Source of the DNA: Pseudomonas farris
GTDB lineage: Bacteria > Pseudomonadota > Gammaproteobacteria > Pseudomonadales > Pseudomonadaceae
Direction of reading: 5' to 3'
Length of the DNA: 64,000 nt
NCBI RefSeq assembly: GCF_019145235.1
Contig: NZ_JAHSTV010000004.1
Location: forward strand, 372,001 to 436,000
This document shows positions 40,157-48,734 of the stretch, in pieces. The translations under genes were made by a program, and so were the position numbers. Under the pieces are notes generated by a model that was given only the letters and a program-made list of their open reading frames with translations, did no database searches and had not been told where the DNA came from. Numbering within the stretch: position 1 is the first letter of the stretch; the number at the start of each line of letters is the position of its first letter.

Positions 40157-41242
40157 TCAGTGCATCAGGGCTTGCAAGCTGAACGGGTAGCGATACGACG
40201 TCGGTCGCCCCTTGGCGGAGAGTTTCTGAAAATCCACGCCATAATCCTGAGTAGCACTCAACGCCAGCAACCGCTTGGCTTGTGCGTGATTGATCAGCTG
40301 TAACAACGGAATCTGCCGGTCGCGCCCACCGTACTGGCTGACATCCACCCCCAGGTCGTAGTCATGCAGTTGCACCAGGGCCCAACCACCCAGAGTGAAG
40401 TGCCCGCCCAACAGCACACTCAACCGCCCTTCCAACAGCGCCTGTAGCGCAGTCGGTGAATTGTTGACGGCGCTGAACAGCGCGCCCTTGCCGGGTTGGC
40501 CGCCCGTTTCGGCGTAGGCCTGCATGGCACCAAAGGCCATTTCATCGTTGGCCGACCAGACCAGCGACGTGTGCGGATAACGCTTGAACAATAACCTGGC
40601 CTGTTCATAGGCGCGCTCGCGGGTCCAGCCGCCGTAGACCAACTGACGCAACCGCACTTCAGGGTGTTCGGCCAATGCCCGCATCATGCCCTTCTCACGC
40701 TGTTGCGCGGCTGGCGTGATCTTCAGGCCAGAGAAGGCCACGAGATCAATGACCTGACCGGGCGCGACCGGGCGATGCAGGCGAATCAGCTCCTTGAGCA
40801 TCAAGTAGCCGCCCTCCTCATTGTTGGGCACCAGGCTGCCCAACAATGAGGGATACTTGTCCGGCTGGTCGCCGAGCAAGCGCATCTGGTCTACGGTCAG
40901 GCCGTTGTTGACCAAAAACAGCTTCACACCGCTGCCTTGAGCCAGGCGCAGGATTTCGGGCGCGACGTACAGTTCGTTGACGAATACCAGATAGTCCGGT
41001 CGATTCGGCCCTTGCAGGGCTTCGCGGGCCTGCTTGATTGTGGTTTCAGCGTTTCGCTCGGAATACTGGATGCGCAAATCCATGCTCAGGTCCTTGGCCG
41101 CGGCCTGCATGAACTGCGAGTAACTGACCCAGAAGACCTCTTGGGTGGTTCCTGGATTGAGGAACAATACGGACGCCGCCTGGGCACACGGTCCCAAGAC
41201 CGTACCAAGCGCCAGCACTACACCACAGAAGAACTTCAACAT
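40157..41242 (-). CDS. Periplasmic-binding-protein (PBP1, LacI/sugar type), lone
   Basis: A 361-residue protein with a signal peptide (FFCGVVLALGTVLGPCAQAA) and a type 1 periplasmic-binding fold (VLFLNPGTTQEVFW, VFVNELYVAPEILRLA, SLVWSANDEMAFGAMQAY). No ABC permease or ATPase is adjacent, so it may serve a sensor or a distant transporter. The cysteine at the signal end (GPCAQA) is not a clear lipobox. The ligand is unknown. Confidence 0.82.
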   Translation of the reverse strand: MLKFFCGVVLALGTVLGPCAQAASVLFLNPGTTQEVFWVSYSQFMQAAAKDLSMDLRIQYSERNAETTIKQAREALQGPNRPDYLVFVNELYVAPEILRLAQGSGVKLFLVNNGLTVDQMRLLGDQPDKYPSLLGSLVPNNEEGGYLMLKELIRLHRPVAPGQVIDLVAFSGLKITPAAQQREKGMMRALAEHPEVRLRQLVYGGWTRERAYEQARLLFKRYPHTSLVWSANDEMAFGAMQAYAETGGQPGKGALFSAVNNSPTALQALLEGRLSVLLGGHFTLGGWALVQLHDYDLGVDVSQYGGRDRQIPLLQLINHAQAKRLLALSATQDYGVDFQKLSAKGRPTSYRYPFSLQALMH

Positions 41243-41357
41243 TAAACGTCCGAGGCCCCGAAAATCCGCTGCGCATTATAGCCAGCGAAGTCCCTGGAAC
41301 GGCGCTTATTCCGGCTTCTGTCCGACAATCGTCAGCGCCGGGCCCGGACGGGGTCGT

Positions 41358-41471
41358 TTATTGATGGCTGACCCAGAACACCGCTGTGCCCACGACCAGG
41401 ATGATCAGGAACAAAATCGCCCAAGCATCGACCGTGCTATCGCTTTTCCCTGCTTTGGTTGGGTTGCTCAT
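41358..41471 (-). CDS. 37-residue single-span membrane protein
   Basis: A short frame with ATG at 41471 and TAA at 41358: MSNPTKAGKSDSTVDAW followed by one span (AILFLIILVVGTAVFWV) and SHQ. The polar start, clean hydrophobic helix and GAGG-type site upstream suggest a real small protein upstream of and divergent from cysI. Function unknown. Confidence 0.6.
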   Translation of the reverse strand: MSNPTKAGKSDSTVDAWAILFLIILVVGTAVFWVSHQ

Positions 41472-41765
41472 TGCATCGCCTCTTGTCGGTTTTATCGGTG
41501 ATTGCATAAAGACTCGAGCACAGTTAAGACGATGATTGCCCGCACCACAAATGTGGGTTTTGCTCCCATGAACTTCATTAGTCTTTTTGGTTCTTTACAT
41601 ATACTCAAACATCACTTTTGCGCATAACTGCAAACTGGTATCTTGCCTCCGCTCCGTTGGGAGTGCGCGGCCGTGCGCGCAGAATTGCCGAGGCAGCATC
41701 GGAGACTTCAGCAAGCGAAAAACGCAACTGGATCCGACCGGCCCAAGCCTGAGAACAGGACTTAT

Positions 41766-43424
41766 ATGTACGTATACGACGAGTACGATCAGCGGATCAT
41801 CGAGGACCGCGTCAAGCAGTTCCGTGATCAGACCCGACGCTATCTGGCAGGCGAGCTGAGCGAAGAAGAATTCCGCCCCCTGCGCCTGCAAAATGGCCTT
41901 TACATCCAGCGCTTCGCGCCAATGCTGCGGGTGGCGGTGCCTTATGGCCAACTGACTTCGCGCCAGACGCGAATGATGGCCAAGATTGCCCGCGACTATG
42001 ACAAGGGCTACGCCCACATCAGTACCCGGCAGAACGTGCAGTTCAACTGGCCGGCCCTGGAAGACATCCCGGACATCCTGGCTGAACTGGCGACCGTGCA
42101 GATGCACGCGATCCAGACCAGCGGCAACTGCCTGCGCAACGTCACCACCGACCAGTTCGCCGGTGTCGCGGCCGACGAGTTGATCGACCCGCGTCCATGG
42201 TGCGAAATTGTGCGCCAATGGACTACTTTCCACCCGGAATTCGCTTATTTACCGCGCAAGTTCAAAATCGCCATCAACGGTTCGACGTCCGACCGTGCGG
42301 CCATTGAAGTCCATGACATCGGCCTTGAGCCGGTACATAACGCCGCGGGCGAACTGGGTTTCCGTGTGCTGGTTGGTGGCGGCCTGGGCCGTACGCCGGT
42401 GGTGGGCGCGTTCATCAACGAGTTCCTGCCATGGCAGGACCTGTTGAGCTACCTCGACGCCATCCTGCGGGTCTACAACCGCTACGGCCGTCGCGACAAC
42501 AAGTACAAGGCGCGGATCAAGATTCTGGTCAAGGCCCTGACGCCTGAAGTGTTCGCGCAGAAAGTCGACGCGGAAATGGAACACCTTCGCGGTGGCCAGA
42601 CCACGCTGACCGAGGCCGAAGTGCATCGCGTGGCCAAACACTTTGTCGATCCGGAATACCAGGCTCTGGACAACCAGACTGCCGAACTGACCAAGCTCGA
42701 CAAACAGCACCCAGGCTTCGCCCGCTGGCGCACCCGCAACACCCTGACCCACAAGAAACCGGGTTATGTGGCCGTGACCCTGTCCCTGAAGCCGACTGGC
42801 GTTGCGCCGGGTGACATCACCGACAAGCAGCTCGATGCCGTTGCCGACCTCGCCGATCGTTACAGCTTCGGTCAGCTGCGCACCTCCCACGAGCAGAACA
42901 TTATTCTTGCCGATGTCGAGCAGAGCCAATTGTTCGCTTTGTGGGGCGAGTTGCGCGAGCAAGGTTTCGCCACACCGAACATCGGTTTGCTGACCGACAT
43001 CATCTGCTGCCCGGGCGGCGACTTCTGCTCCCTGGCCAACGCCAAATCGATCCCGATCGCCGAATCGATCCAGCGCCGTTTCGACGATCTGGACTACCTG
43101 TTCGACATTGGCGAGCTGGACCTGAACATCTCTGGCTGCATGAACGCCTGTGGTCACCACCACGTCGGCCACATCGGCATTCTCGGGGTGGACAAGAAAG
43201 GCGAAGAGTTCTACCAGGTGTCCCTGGGTGGCAGCGCCAGTCGCGATGCGAGCCTGGGCAAGATCCTCGGCCCGTCTTTCGCACAGGAAGCCATGCCTGA
43301 CGTGATCGAGAAGCTGATCGACGTGTACATCGAACAACGTACCGAAGACGAACGCTTTATCGACACCTATCAGCGTATCGGCATCGACCTCTTCAAGGAG
43401 CGCGTCTATGCAGCGAATAATTAA
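41766..43424 (+). CDS. cysI: Sulfite reductase hemoprotein / nitrite-sulfite reductase
   Basis: A 552-residue siroheme [4Fe-4S] enzyme that reduces sulfite to sulfide for cysteine synthesis. It contains HISTRQNVQFNWP, QTSGNCLRNVTTDQFAG, and near the end the cluster ligands in CCPGGDFC and SGCMNACGHHHVGH. ATG 41766 fits the family start YVYDEYDQ. The 294 bases upstream hold a leader region without a recognised site. The next gene overlaps its 3' end. Confidence 0.95.
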   Translation: MYVYDEYDQRIIEDRVKQFRDQTRRYLAGELSEEEFRPLRLQNGLYIQRFAPMLRVAVPYGQLTSRQTRMMAKIARDYDKGYAHISTRQNVQFNWPALEDIPDILAELATVQMHAIQTSGNCLRNVTTDQFAGVAADELIDPRPWCEIVRQWTTFHPEFAYLPRKFKIAINGSTSDRAAIEVHDIGLEPVHNAAGELGFRVLVGGGLGRTPVVGAFINEFLPWQDLLSYLDAILRVYNRYGRRDNKYKARIKILVKALTPEVFAQKVDAEMEHLRGGQTTLTEAEVHRVAKHFVDPEYQALDNQTAELTKLDKQHPGFARWRTRNTLTHKKPGYVAVTLSLKPTGVAPGDITDKQLDAVADLADRYSFGQLRTSHEQNIILADVEQSQLFALWGELREQGFATPNIGLLTDIICCPGGDFCSLANAKSIPIAESIQRRFDDLDYLFDIGELDLNISGCMNACGHHHVGHIGILGVDKKGEEFYQVSLGGSASRDASLGKILGPSFAQEAMPDVIEKLIDVYIEQRTEDERFIDTYQRIGIDLFKERVYAANN

Positions 43425-43902
43425 GAACAACGAAGTCGTCGATGAAACCTGGCACCTGCTGCCGAAGGACTTCAACATCGACGAAATCAGCAACTGCGAC
43501 GACCTTATCGTCCCGCTGCAACTGTGGCGCGAGCACAGCCGTATGCTCAAGGCCCGCGATGGCGGCTTGGGTGTGTGGCTGGACGCCGATGAAGAAGCCG
43601 AAGAAATCGGTGACGACGTTGCACAGTTCCAGGTCATCGCCTTGAACTTCCCGGCCTTCACCGATGGACGCAACTACTCCAATGCTCGCTTGCTGCGTGA
43701 CCGTTATGGTTTCAAAGGCGAACTGCGGGCGATCGGCGATGTGCTGCGCGACCAGCTGTTCTACCTGCACCGCTGCGGTTTCGACGCCTTTGCGATCCGC
43801 GCCGATAAAGACCCGTATGAAGCCCTGGAAGGTCTCAAGGACTTCTCGGTGACCTATCAGGCTGCTACCGACGAACCGCTGCCGCTGTTCCGTCGCCGCT
43901 AA
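43408..43902 (+). CDS. DUF934 protein, sulfite-reduction partner
   Basis: A 164-residue DUF934 protein (KNNEVVDETWHLLP, FTDGRNYSNARLLRDRYGFKGELRAIGDVLRDQ, CGFDAFAI). It overlaps the end of cysI by 17 bases. This family is nearly always coupled to sulfite reductase or APS/PAPS reductase and is thought to aid it; the biochemical role is not known. It is followed by a terminator. Confidence 0.9.
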   Translation: MQRIIKNNEVVDETWHLLPKDFNIDEISNCDDLIVPLQLWREHSRMLKARDGGLGVWLDADEEAEEIGDDVAQFQVIALNFPAFTDGRNYSNARLLRDRYGFKGELRAIGDVLRDQLFYLHRCGFDAFAIRADKDPYEALEGLKDFSVTYQAATDEPLPLFRRR

Positions 43903-43915
43903 GTACGCGTACAAC

Positions 43916-43954
43916 AAAAAGCCCTGAATCGGAAATCCGGTTCAGGGCTTTTTT
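43916..43954. terminator. Bidirectional terminator after cysI-DUF934
   Basis: AAAAA, stem GCCCTGAA...TTCAGGGC (extended inward by CGGA/TCCG), and TTTTTT. It serves both the cysI operon and the convergent sohB gene. Confidence 0.9.
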
Positions 43955-43985
43955 GTGTCCGGCATAAACGATTACGCGACGGTGC

Positions 43986-45008
43986 TTACCAGAAGCGTTG
44001 CTGAGTCAAGCGGCTCCACCAGCTCAGCAATACACGATCGATCGAACCGCTGGCCGCGATGCCGATGCGCTCCTGCAGGCTTTTGCGTTCGGCGTAATGC
44101 AAGTGGTAGAGCTCGGACTGCTTGGCTCGTTCGGCAAGGTATTCATCGCTGGTCTTGAGTTCATCCACCAGTTGCTTGTCGAGCGCCGCAACGCCCAGCC
44201 AGATTTCTCCGGTGGCCACTTCGTCGATGGCCAGTTGCGGGCGATAGCGGGAAACGAAGTTTTTGAACAGCTGATGGGTGATGTCCAGGTCTTCCTGGAA
44301 TTTCTCCCGGCCCTTCTCGGTGTTTTCGCCAAACACTGTCAGGGTGCGCTTGTACTCGCCGGCCGTCAGTACTTCGAAGTCGATGTCGTGTTTTTTCAGC
44401 AGGCGATTGACGTTGGGCAACTGCGCCACAACACCGATCGAGCCGAGGATCGCGAACGGCGCACTGATAATTTTCTCGCCGATGCATGCCATCATGTAGC
44501 CGCCACTGGCCGCGACCTTGTCGATGCACACGGTCAACGGCACGCCGGCTTCACGAATCCGCGCCAGTTGCGAAGACGCCAGGCCATAGCTGTGGACCAT
44601 GCCGCCGCCGCTTTCAAGGCGCAGCACCACTTCATCCTTCGGCGTGGCGAGGGTCAGCAGCGCGGTGATTTCGTGGCGCAGGCTCTCAGTGGCCGACGCC
44701 CTGATGTCACCGTCGAAATCCAGCACGAACACCCGCGGTTTGGCCTCGGGTGTCTTCTTTTGCTTTTTATCGGTTTTAGCCTGGGACTTGCGCAAGGCCT
44801 TGAGCTGATCCTTGTCGAGCAAGGTTTGCTCCAGGCGTTCACGCAGCTCTTTGTAGAAATCATTGAGTTTGTTGACTTGCAGCTGCCCGGCCGACTTGCG
44901 CCGACCTTTGCTGCGCAACGCCGCAAAACTGGCCAGGACCACCAGAATGGCGATCACCAGGGTCACGGTCTTGGCCAGAAAAATGGCGTACTCGAACAAA
45001 AGCTCCAC
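43986..45008 (-). CDS. sohB: Inner-membrane serine protease SohB
   Basis: A 340-residue S49-family peptidase. One span near the N-terminus (LAKTVTLVIAILVVLASF) is followed by a charged linker and the protease domain with Ser168 (KVAASGGYMM) and Lys220 (TAGEYKRTLT) as the dyad. The GTG at 45008 is chosen: GGAG lies seven bases before it and ELLFEYAIFLAK matches the known SohB start. Longer starts lack similarity. Confidence 0.93.
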   Translation of the reverse strand: MELLFEYAIFLAKTVTLVIAILVVLASFAALRSKGRRKSAGQLQVNKLNDFYKELRERLEQTLLDKDQLKALRKSQAKTDKKQKKTPEAKPRVFVLDFDGDIRASATESLRHEITALLTLATPKDEVVLRLESGGGMVHSYGLASSQLARIREAGVPLTVCIDKVAASGGYMMACIGEKIISAPFAILGSIGVVAQLPNVNRLLKKHDIDFEVLTAGEYKRTLTVFGENTEKGREKFQEDLDITHQLFKNFVSRYRPQLAIDEVATGEIWLGVAALDKQLVDELKTSDEYLAERAKQSELYHLHYAERKSLQERIGIAASGSIDRVLLSWWSRLTQQRFW

Positions 45009-45210
45009 AGGGACTCCTTCAATCAATGCGCGGGGTAAACACGCGCGGGATACCTCCAGCATACCCATCCGCCGGCTCGACGACCAGCCGTGAAACCTCT
45101 GGCAACAGGCCTGTAACGGGCATTTCAAACAAGCGTATGTTTTTTCATTGACAGCTCACCGCCATCCTCATAACCTCGCCAAACCTTCAACGTACCGGGA
45201 TGACGCGGAC

Positions 45211-45921
45211 GTGGGCAGCATCTATTTGATTCGACATGGCCAGGCCTCCTTCGGTGCAGACGACTATGACGTCCTGTCGCCGACCGGTATTCGCCAGGCA
45301 GAACTCCTCGGCCAGCACTTGGCCGAACTCGGTGTCAGCTTCGATCGCTGCCTGTCGGGTGACCTGCGCCGCCAGCAACATACCGCCAACAGCGCGCTGG
45401 AACAATTCGCCGCCGTCGGGATGCCGGTGCCGGTGCTGGAAATCGATTGCGCCTTCAACGAATTCGATGCCGACGCGGTGATCCGTGCCCTGCTGCCAGC
45501 CATGTTGGAGGACGAGCCCCAAGCGCTGGATATCCTGCGCAACGCCGCACAAAACCGTGCTGAATTCCAACGCATCTTTGCCTTGATCATCGAGCGCTGG
45601 CTCGCCGGCGCCTACGACACGCCGGGCCTGGAGAGCTGGCTGGGCTTCGTCGAACGCGTGCAGGCCGGTCTGCATCGATTACTCGAGCACGCCGACAATA
45701 CCCAGAAAATCGCCGTGTTCACCTCCGGCGGCACCATCACTGCCCTGCTCCACCTCATTACGCAAATGCCCGCAAAGCAGGCCTTTGAACTGAACTGGCA
45801 AATCGTCAACACCTCGCTCAACCTGCTTAAGTTTCGTGGTCGCGAGGTGGCCCTGGCTTCCTTCAACAGTCATGCACACCTGCAACTGCTGAAGGCCCCG
45901 GAACTCATCACGTTTCGCTGA
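45211..45921 (+). CDS. Histidine phosphatase family protein
   Basis: A ~236-residue phosphoglycerate-mutase-like phosphatase with the phospho-acceptor motif LIRHGQASFG and FTSGGTITALLH as second-half partner. The start is uncertain: GTG 45211 puts the RHG motif eight residues in, as usual; a TTG at 45148 would add an unlikely 21-residue extension. Substrate unknown. It precedes an SCP2 protein. Confidence 0.85.
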   Translation: MGSIYLIRHGQASFGADDYDVLSPTGIRQAELLGQHLAELGVSFDRCLSGDLRRQQHTANSALEQFAAVGMPVPVLEIDCAFNEFDADAVIRALLPAMLEDEPQALDILRNAAQNRAEFQRIFALIIERWLAGAYDTPGLESWLGFVERVQAGLHRLLEHADNTQKIAVFTSGGTITALLHLITQMPAKQAFELNWQIVNTSLNLLKFRGREVALASFNSHAHLQLLKAPELITFR

Positions 45922-45985
45922 GTCCGGATTATTGTGACCCTGGCTGTAATCACCCAGCTCTTATTACCCAAGAAAGGATCGAACC

Positions 45986-46300
45986 ATGACCTCCGTAGCT
46001 GATGCCGTACAAGCAATGAAAGCCAAGTTCAACCCAGCCGCTGCTGCCGGTCTGGACCTGGTATTCGGTTTCCGCATCGACGACACCAAGAACTTCTCGC
46101 TGATCGTCAAAGACGGCACCTGCGAACTGCAAGAAGGCGAGAACCCGGACGCCCAGGTCACGCTGGTAATGGACGGCGAAACCCTGGAAGGCATCGTTGA
46201 CGGTTCGACCGACGGCATGCAAGCGTTCATGGGTGGCAAACTGCGCGCTGAAGGCGACATGATGCTGGCCATGAAACTGTCCGAGCTGTTCCCGGCCTAA
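45986..46300 (+). CDS. SCP2 sterol-binding-domain protein
   Basis: A 104-residue lone SCP2 domain (LVFGFRIDDTKNFSLIVKDG, AQVTLVMDGETLEGIVDG, MQAFMGGKLRAEGDMMLAMKL). It likely binds a lipid or fatty acyl ligand in the cytoplasm. AGAAAGGA precedes the ATG. It follows the phosphatase gene by 64 bases and may be co-transcribed. Confidence 0.92.
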   Translation: MTSVADAVQAMKAKFNPAAAAGLDLVFGFRIDDTKNFSLIVKDGTCELQEGENPDAQVTLVMDGETLEGIVDGSTDGMQAFMGGKLRAEGDMMLAMKLSELFPA

Positions 46301-46343
46301 GCACGCCGCTCCCGTCTTTCGGGAGCACGTCTGGCTGCAAACG

Positions 46344-46375
46344 AATCCCGCCCCTCGTGGCGGGATTTGTCGTTT
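46344..46375 (+). terminator. Probable terminator after the SCP2 gene
   Basis: Stem AATCCCGCC...GGCGGGATT with loop CCTCGT, followed by a T-rich stretch (TGTCGTTTTCG). A second hairpin, GCTCCCG...CGGGAGC, lies at 46308-46326. Confidence 0.6.
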
Positions 46376-46493
46376 TCGCTTTCGGAAAACGGCCATCTGC
46401 GGATTTGCCGACTATATTCCTTCTGGCCGCATGCGTCAGACATCGGCTGTTTGCCCTCACTTCTTTGTGAAGAACTTAGTGGAGTGCAGTGCC

Positions 46494-48452
46494 ATGAGCC
46501 CACCTGACGAGCCCAACGACTTCAGCCGTCGCCGTGTATTGCAAGGCCTTTCAGCAGGCGCCGTCGGTGCCTGGGTCAGCCCACTATTCGCAGGGAGTAA
46601 AACCATGCCCGATGCTCCGGCCGATCTGATTCTTTACAACGGACGCCTGCACACCGTCGACCGCAAGAAACCCCAAGCCAGTGCCGTCGCGATCAAGGAC
46701 GGGCGCTTCGTGGTGGTCGGCAGCGATGCCCAGGCCATGGCGCTGCAAGGCCCCGGCAGCCAGATCATCGACCTGCATGGCCGCACGGTGATTCCGGGGC
46801 TCAATGACTCCCACCTGCACTTGATCCGTGGCGGTCTGAATTACAACCTCGAACTGCGCTGGGAAGGCGTGCCGTCCCTGGCCGATGCCTTGCGCATGCT
46901 CAAGGATCAGGCCGACCGCACACCGACGCCGCAATGGGTGCGGGTGGTCGGTGGCTGGAACGAATTCCAGTTTGCCGAGAAGCGCCTGCCGACGATTGAA
47001 GAGCTGAACAAGGCCGCGCCGGATACCCCGGTGTTTGTCCTTCACCTCTACGACCGCGCCCTGCTCAATCGCGCGGCGTTGAAAGTTGTCGGTTATACCC
47101 GCGACACGCCGAACCCGCCGGGCGGCGAGATCCAGCGCGATGCCAATGGCGACCCCACCGGCATGCTGATTGCCCGACCCAATGCGATGATCCTCTACTC
47201 GACCTTGGCCAAGGGGCCGAAGCTGCCGCTGGAGTATCAGGTCAACTCGACCCGCCAGTTCATGCGCGAACTCAATCGGCTGGGCGTCACCAGCGCCATC
47301 GATGCCGGCGGCGGTTATCAGAATTATCCGGACGACTATCAAGTCATCCAGCAACTGGCCAAAGACCAGCAGCTCACGGTGCGCATTGCCTACAACTTGT
47401 TCACCCAAAAACCCAAGGAAGAGCTGACCGACTTCAAAAACTGGACCAGCACCTCCCATTACGGTCAGGGCGATGACTTCCTGCGGCACAACGGTGCCGG
47501 GGAAATGCTGGTGTTCTCGGCAGCGGATTTCGAAGACTTCCTAGAACCCCGCCCCGACCTGCCGCAAACCATGGAGCAGGAGCTGGAACCGGTGGTCCGC
47601 CACCTCGTCGAGCAGCGCTGGCCCTTCCGCCTGCACGCCACTTATAACGAATCCATCAGCCGCATGCTCGACGTGTTCGAGAAGGTCAACCGGGATATTC
47701 CGTTCGACGGTTTGCCATGGTTCTTCGATCATGCTGAAACCATCAACCCACGGAACATTGAACGGGTTAAAGCCCTCGGTGGCGGCATTGCCATCCAGGA
47801 TCGCATGGCATTCCAGGGCGAATACTTTGTCGACCGTTATGGCGCGAAGGCGGCCGAAGCGACACCACCGATCGCGCGCATGCTGGCCGAGGGTGTGCCG
47901 GTGGGCGCCGGTACCGATGCCACGCGCGTGTCCAGCTACAACCCCTGGACCTCGATGTACTGGCTGGTCAGCGGCCGCACCGTCGGCGGGTTGGCCCTGT
48001 ACCCGCAAGGCTTGAGCCGCGATACGGCGCTGGAGCTTTTCACTCACGGCAGCGCCTGGTTTTCCTCCGAACAAGGCAAGAAAGGCCAGATCAAGGTCGG
48101 GCAACTGGCGGACCTGATCGCACTGTCGGCGGACTACTTTCACATCGAAGACGAAGCCATCAAATGGATCGAGTCGGTGCTGACCATTGTCGACGGCAAG
48201 ATCGTCTACGGCAGCGTCGAGTTCGAAAAACTGGGACCACCGCCTATCCCGGTGGTGCCTGAGTGGTCGCCCGTGGTGAATGTACCGGGACACTGGAAAC
48301 CACTGGCGCCGCTGACGGCGCAAGTGCACCAGTGTGTGGGCGCTTGCGCGGTGCATGCCCACAGCCATGAGCGGGCGCGGTTGTCGTCAGCGCCGGTCAG
48401 TGACTTTCAAGGGTTCTGGGGGGCGTTTGGCTGTTCGTGTTTTGCGTTCTGA
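46494..48452 (+). CDS. TAT-exported amidohydrolase (YtcJ-like) with Cys/His-rich tail
   Basis: A 652-residue metal-dependent hydrolase. A twin-arginine signal (SRRRVLQGLSAGAVGAWVS) starts at residue 11. The amidohydrolase barrel follows, with DSHLHL, FDHAETI, GTDATRVSSYNPW and KGQIKVGQLADLIALS, as in the amidohydrolase 3/YtcJ group. The last ~40 residues are unusual: CVGACAVHAHSHERARL and GCSCFAF may bind metal. The substrate is unknown. GGAG lies ten bases before the ATG. Confidence 0.87.
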   Translation: MSPPDEPNDFSRRRVLQGLSAGAVGAWVSPLFAGSKTMPDAPADLILYNGRLHTVDRKKPQASAVAIKDGRFVVVGSDAQAMALQGPGSQIIDLHGRTVIPGLNDSHLHLIRGGLNYNLELRWEGVPSLADALRMLKDQADRTPTPQWVRVVGGWNEFQFAEKRLPTIEELNKAAPDTPVFVLHLYDRALLNRAALKVVGYTRDTPNPPGGEIQRDANGDPTGMLIARPNAMILYSTLAKGPKLPLEYQVNSTRQFMRELNRLGVTSAIDAGGGYQNYPDDYQVIQQLAKDQQLTVRIAYNLFTQKPKEELTDFKNWTSTSHYGQGDDFLRHNGAGEMLVFSAADFEDFLEPRPDLPQTMEQELEPVVRHLVEQRWPFRLHATYNESISRMLDVFEKVNRDIPFDGLPWFFDHAETINPRNIERVKALGGGIAIQDRMAFQGEYFVDRYGAKAAEATPPIARMLAEGVPVGAGTDATRVSSYNPWTSMYWLVSGRTVGGLALYPQGLSRDTALELFTHGSAWFSSEQGKKGQIKVGQLADLIALSADYFHIEDEAIKWIESVLTIVDGKIVYGSVEFEKLGPPPIPVVPEWSPVVNVPGHWKPLAPLTAQVHQCVGACAVHAHSHERARLSSAPVSDFQGFWGAFGCSCFAF

Positions 48453-48482
48453 ACAAAATATTTCCAAACACCATCCATCTAA

Positions 48483-48572
48483 TGTGGGAGCGGGCTTGCT
48501 CGCGAAGACGGTTCAACATTCAACAGTGATGTTGACTGTCAGTCCGCTTTCGCGAGCAAGCCCGCTCCCACA
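48483..48572. repeat. REP doublet
   Basis: Inward arms TGTGGGAGCGGGCTTGCTCG and complement with spacer CAACAGTGATGTTG. It lies in the 282-base gap before hypX; no other feature is visible there. Confidence 0.95.
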
Positions 48573-48734
48573 TTAAATCGCTGTTCAACCTTCTGTCCCG
48601 AAACACCCACTGACACAAGCTTGACCTCGATCAGTTGTTCCCCACCGCACAATCACTACTATCGCGCTTCCATCGAAGGCCACGGACGGCTCATTGGGAG
48701 CCTGCGGCCCGTTATTCTCAAGGAAGAGACAATC

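Noticed and set aside
46308..46326. GCTCCCG-TCTTT-CGGGAGC as the main terminator of the SCP2 gene
   Set aside because: No T-run follows; the next hairpin at 46344 is a better candidate.
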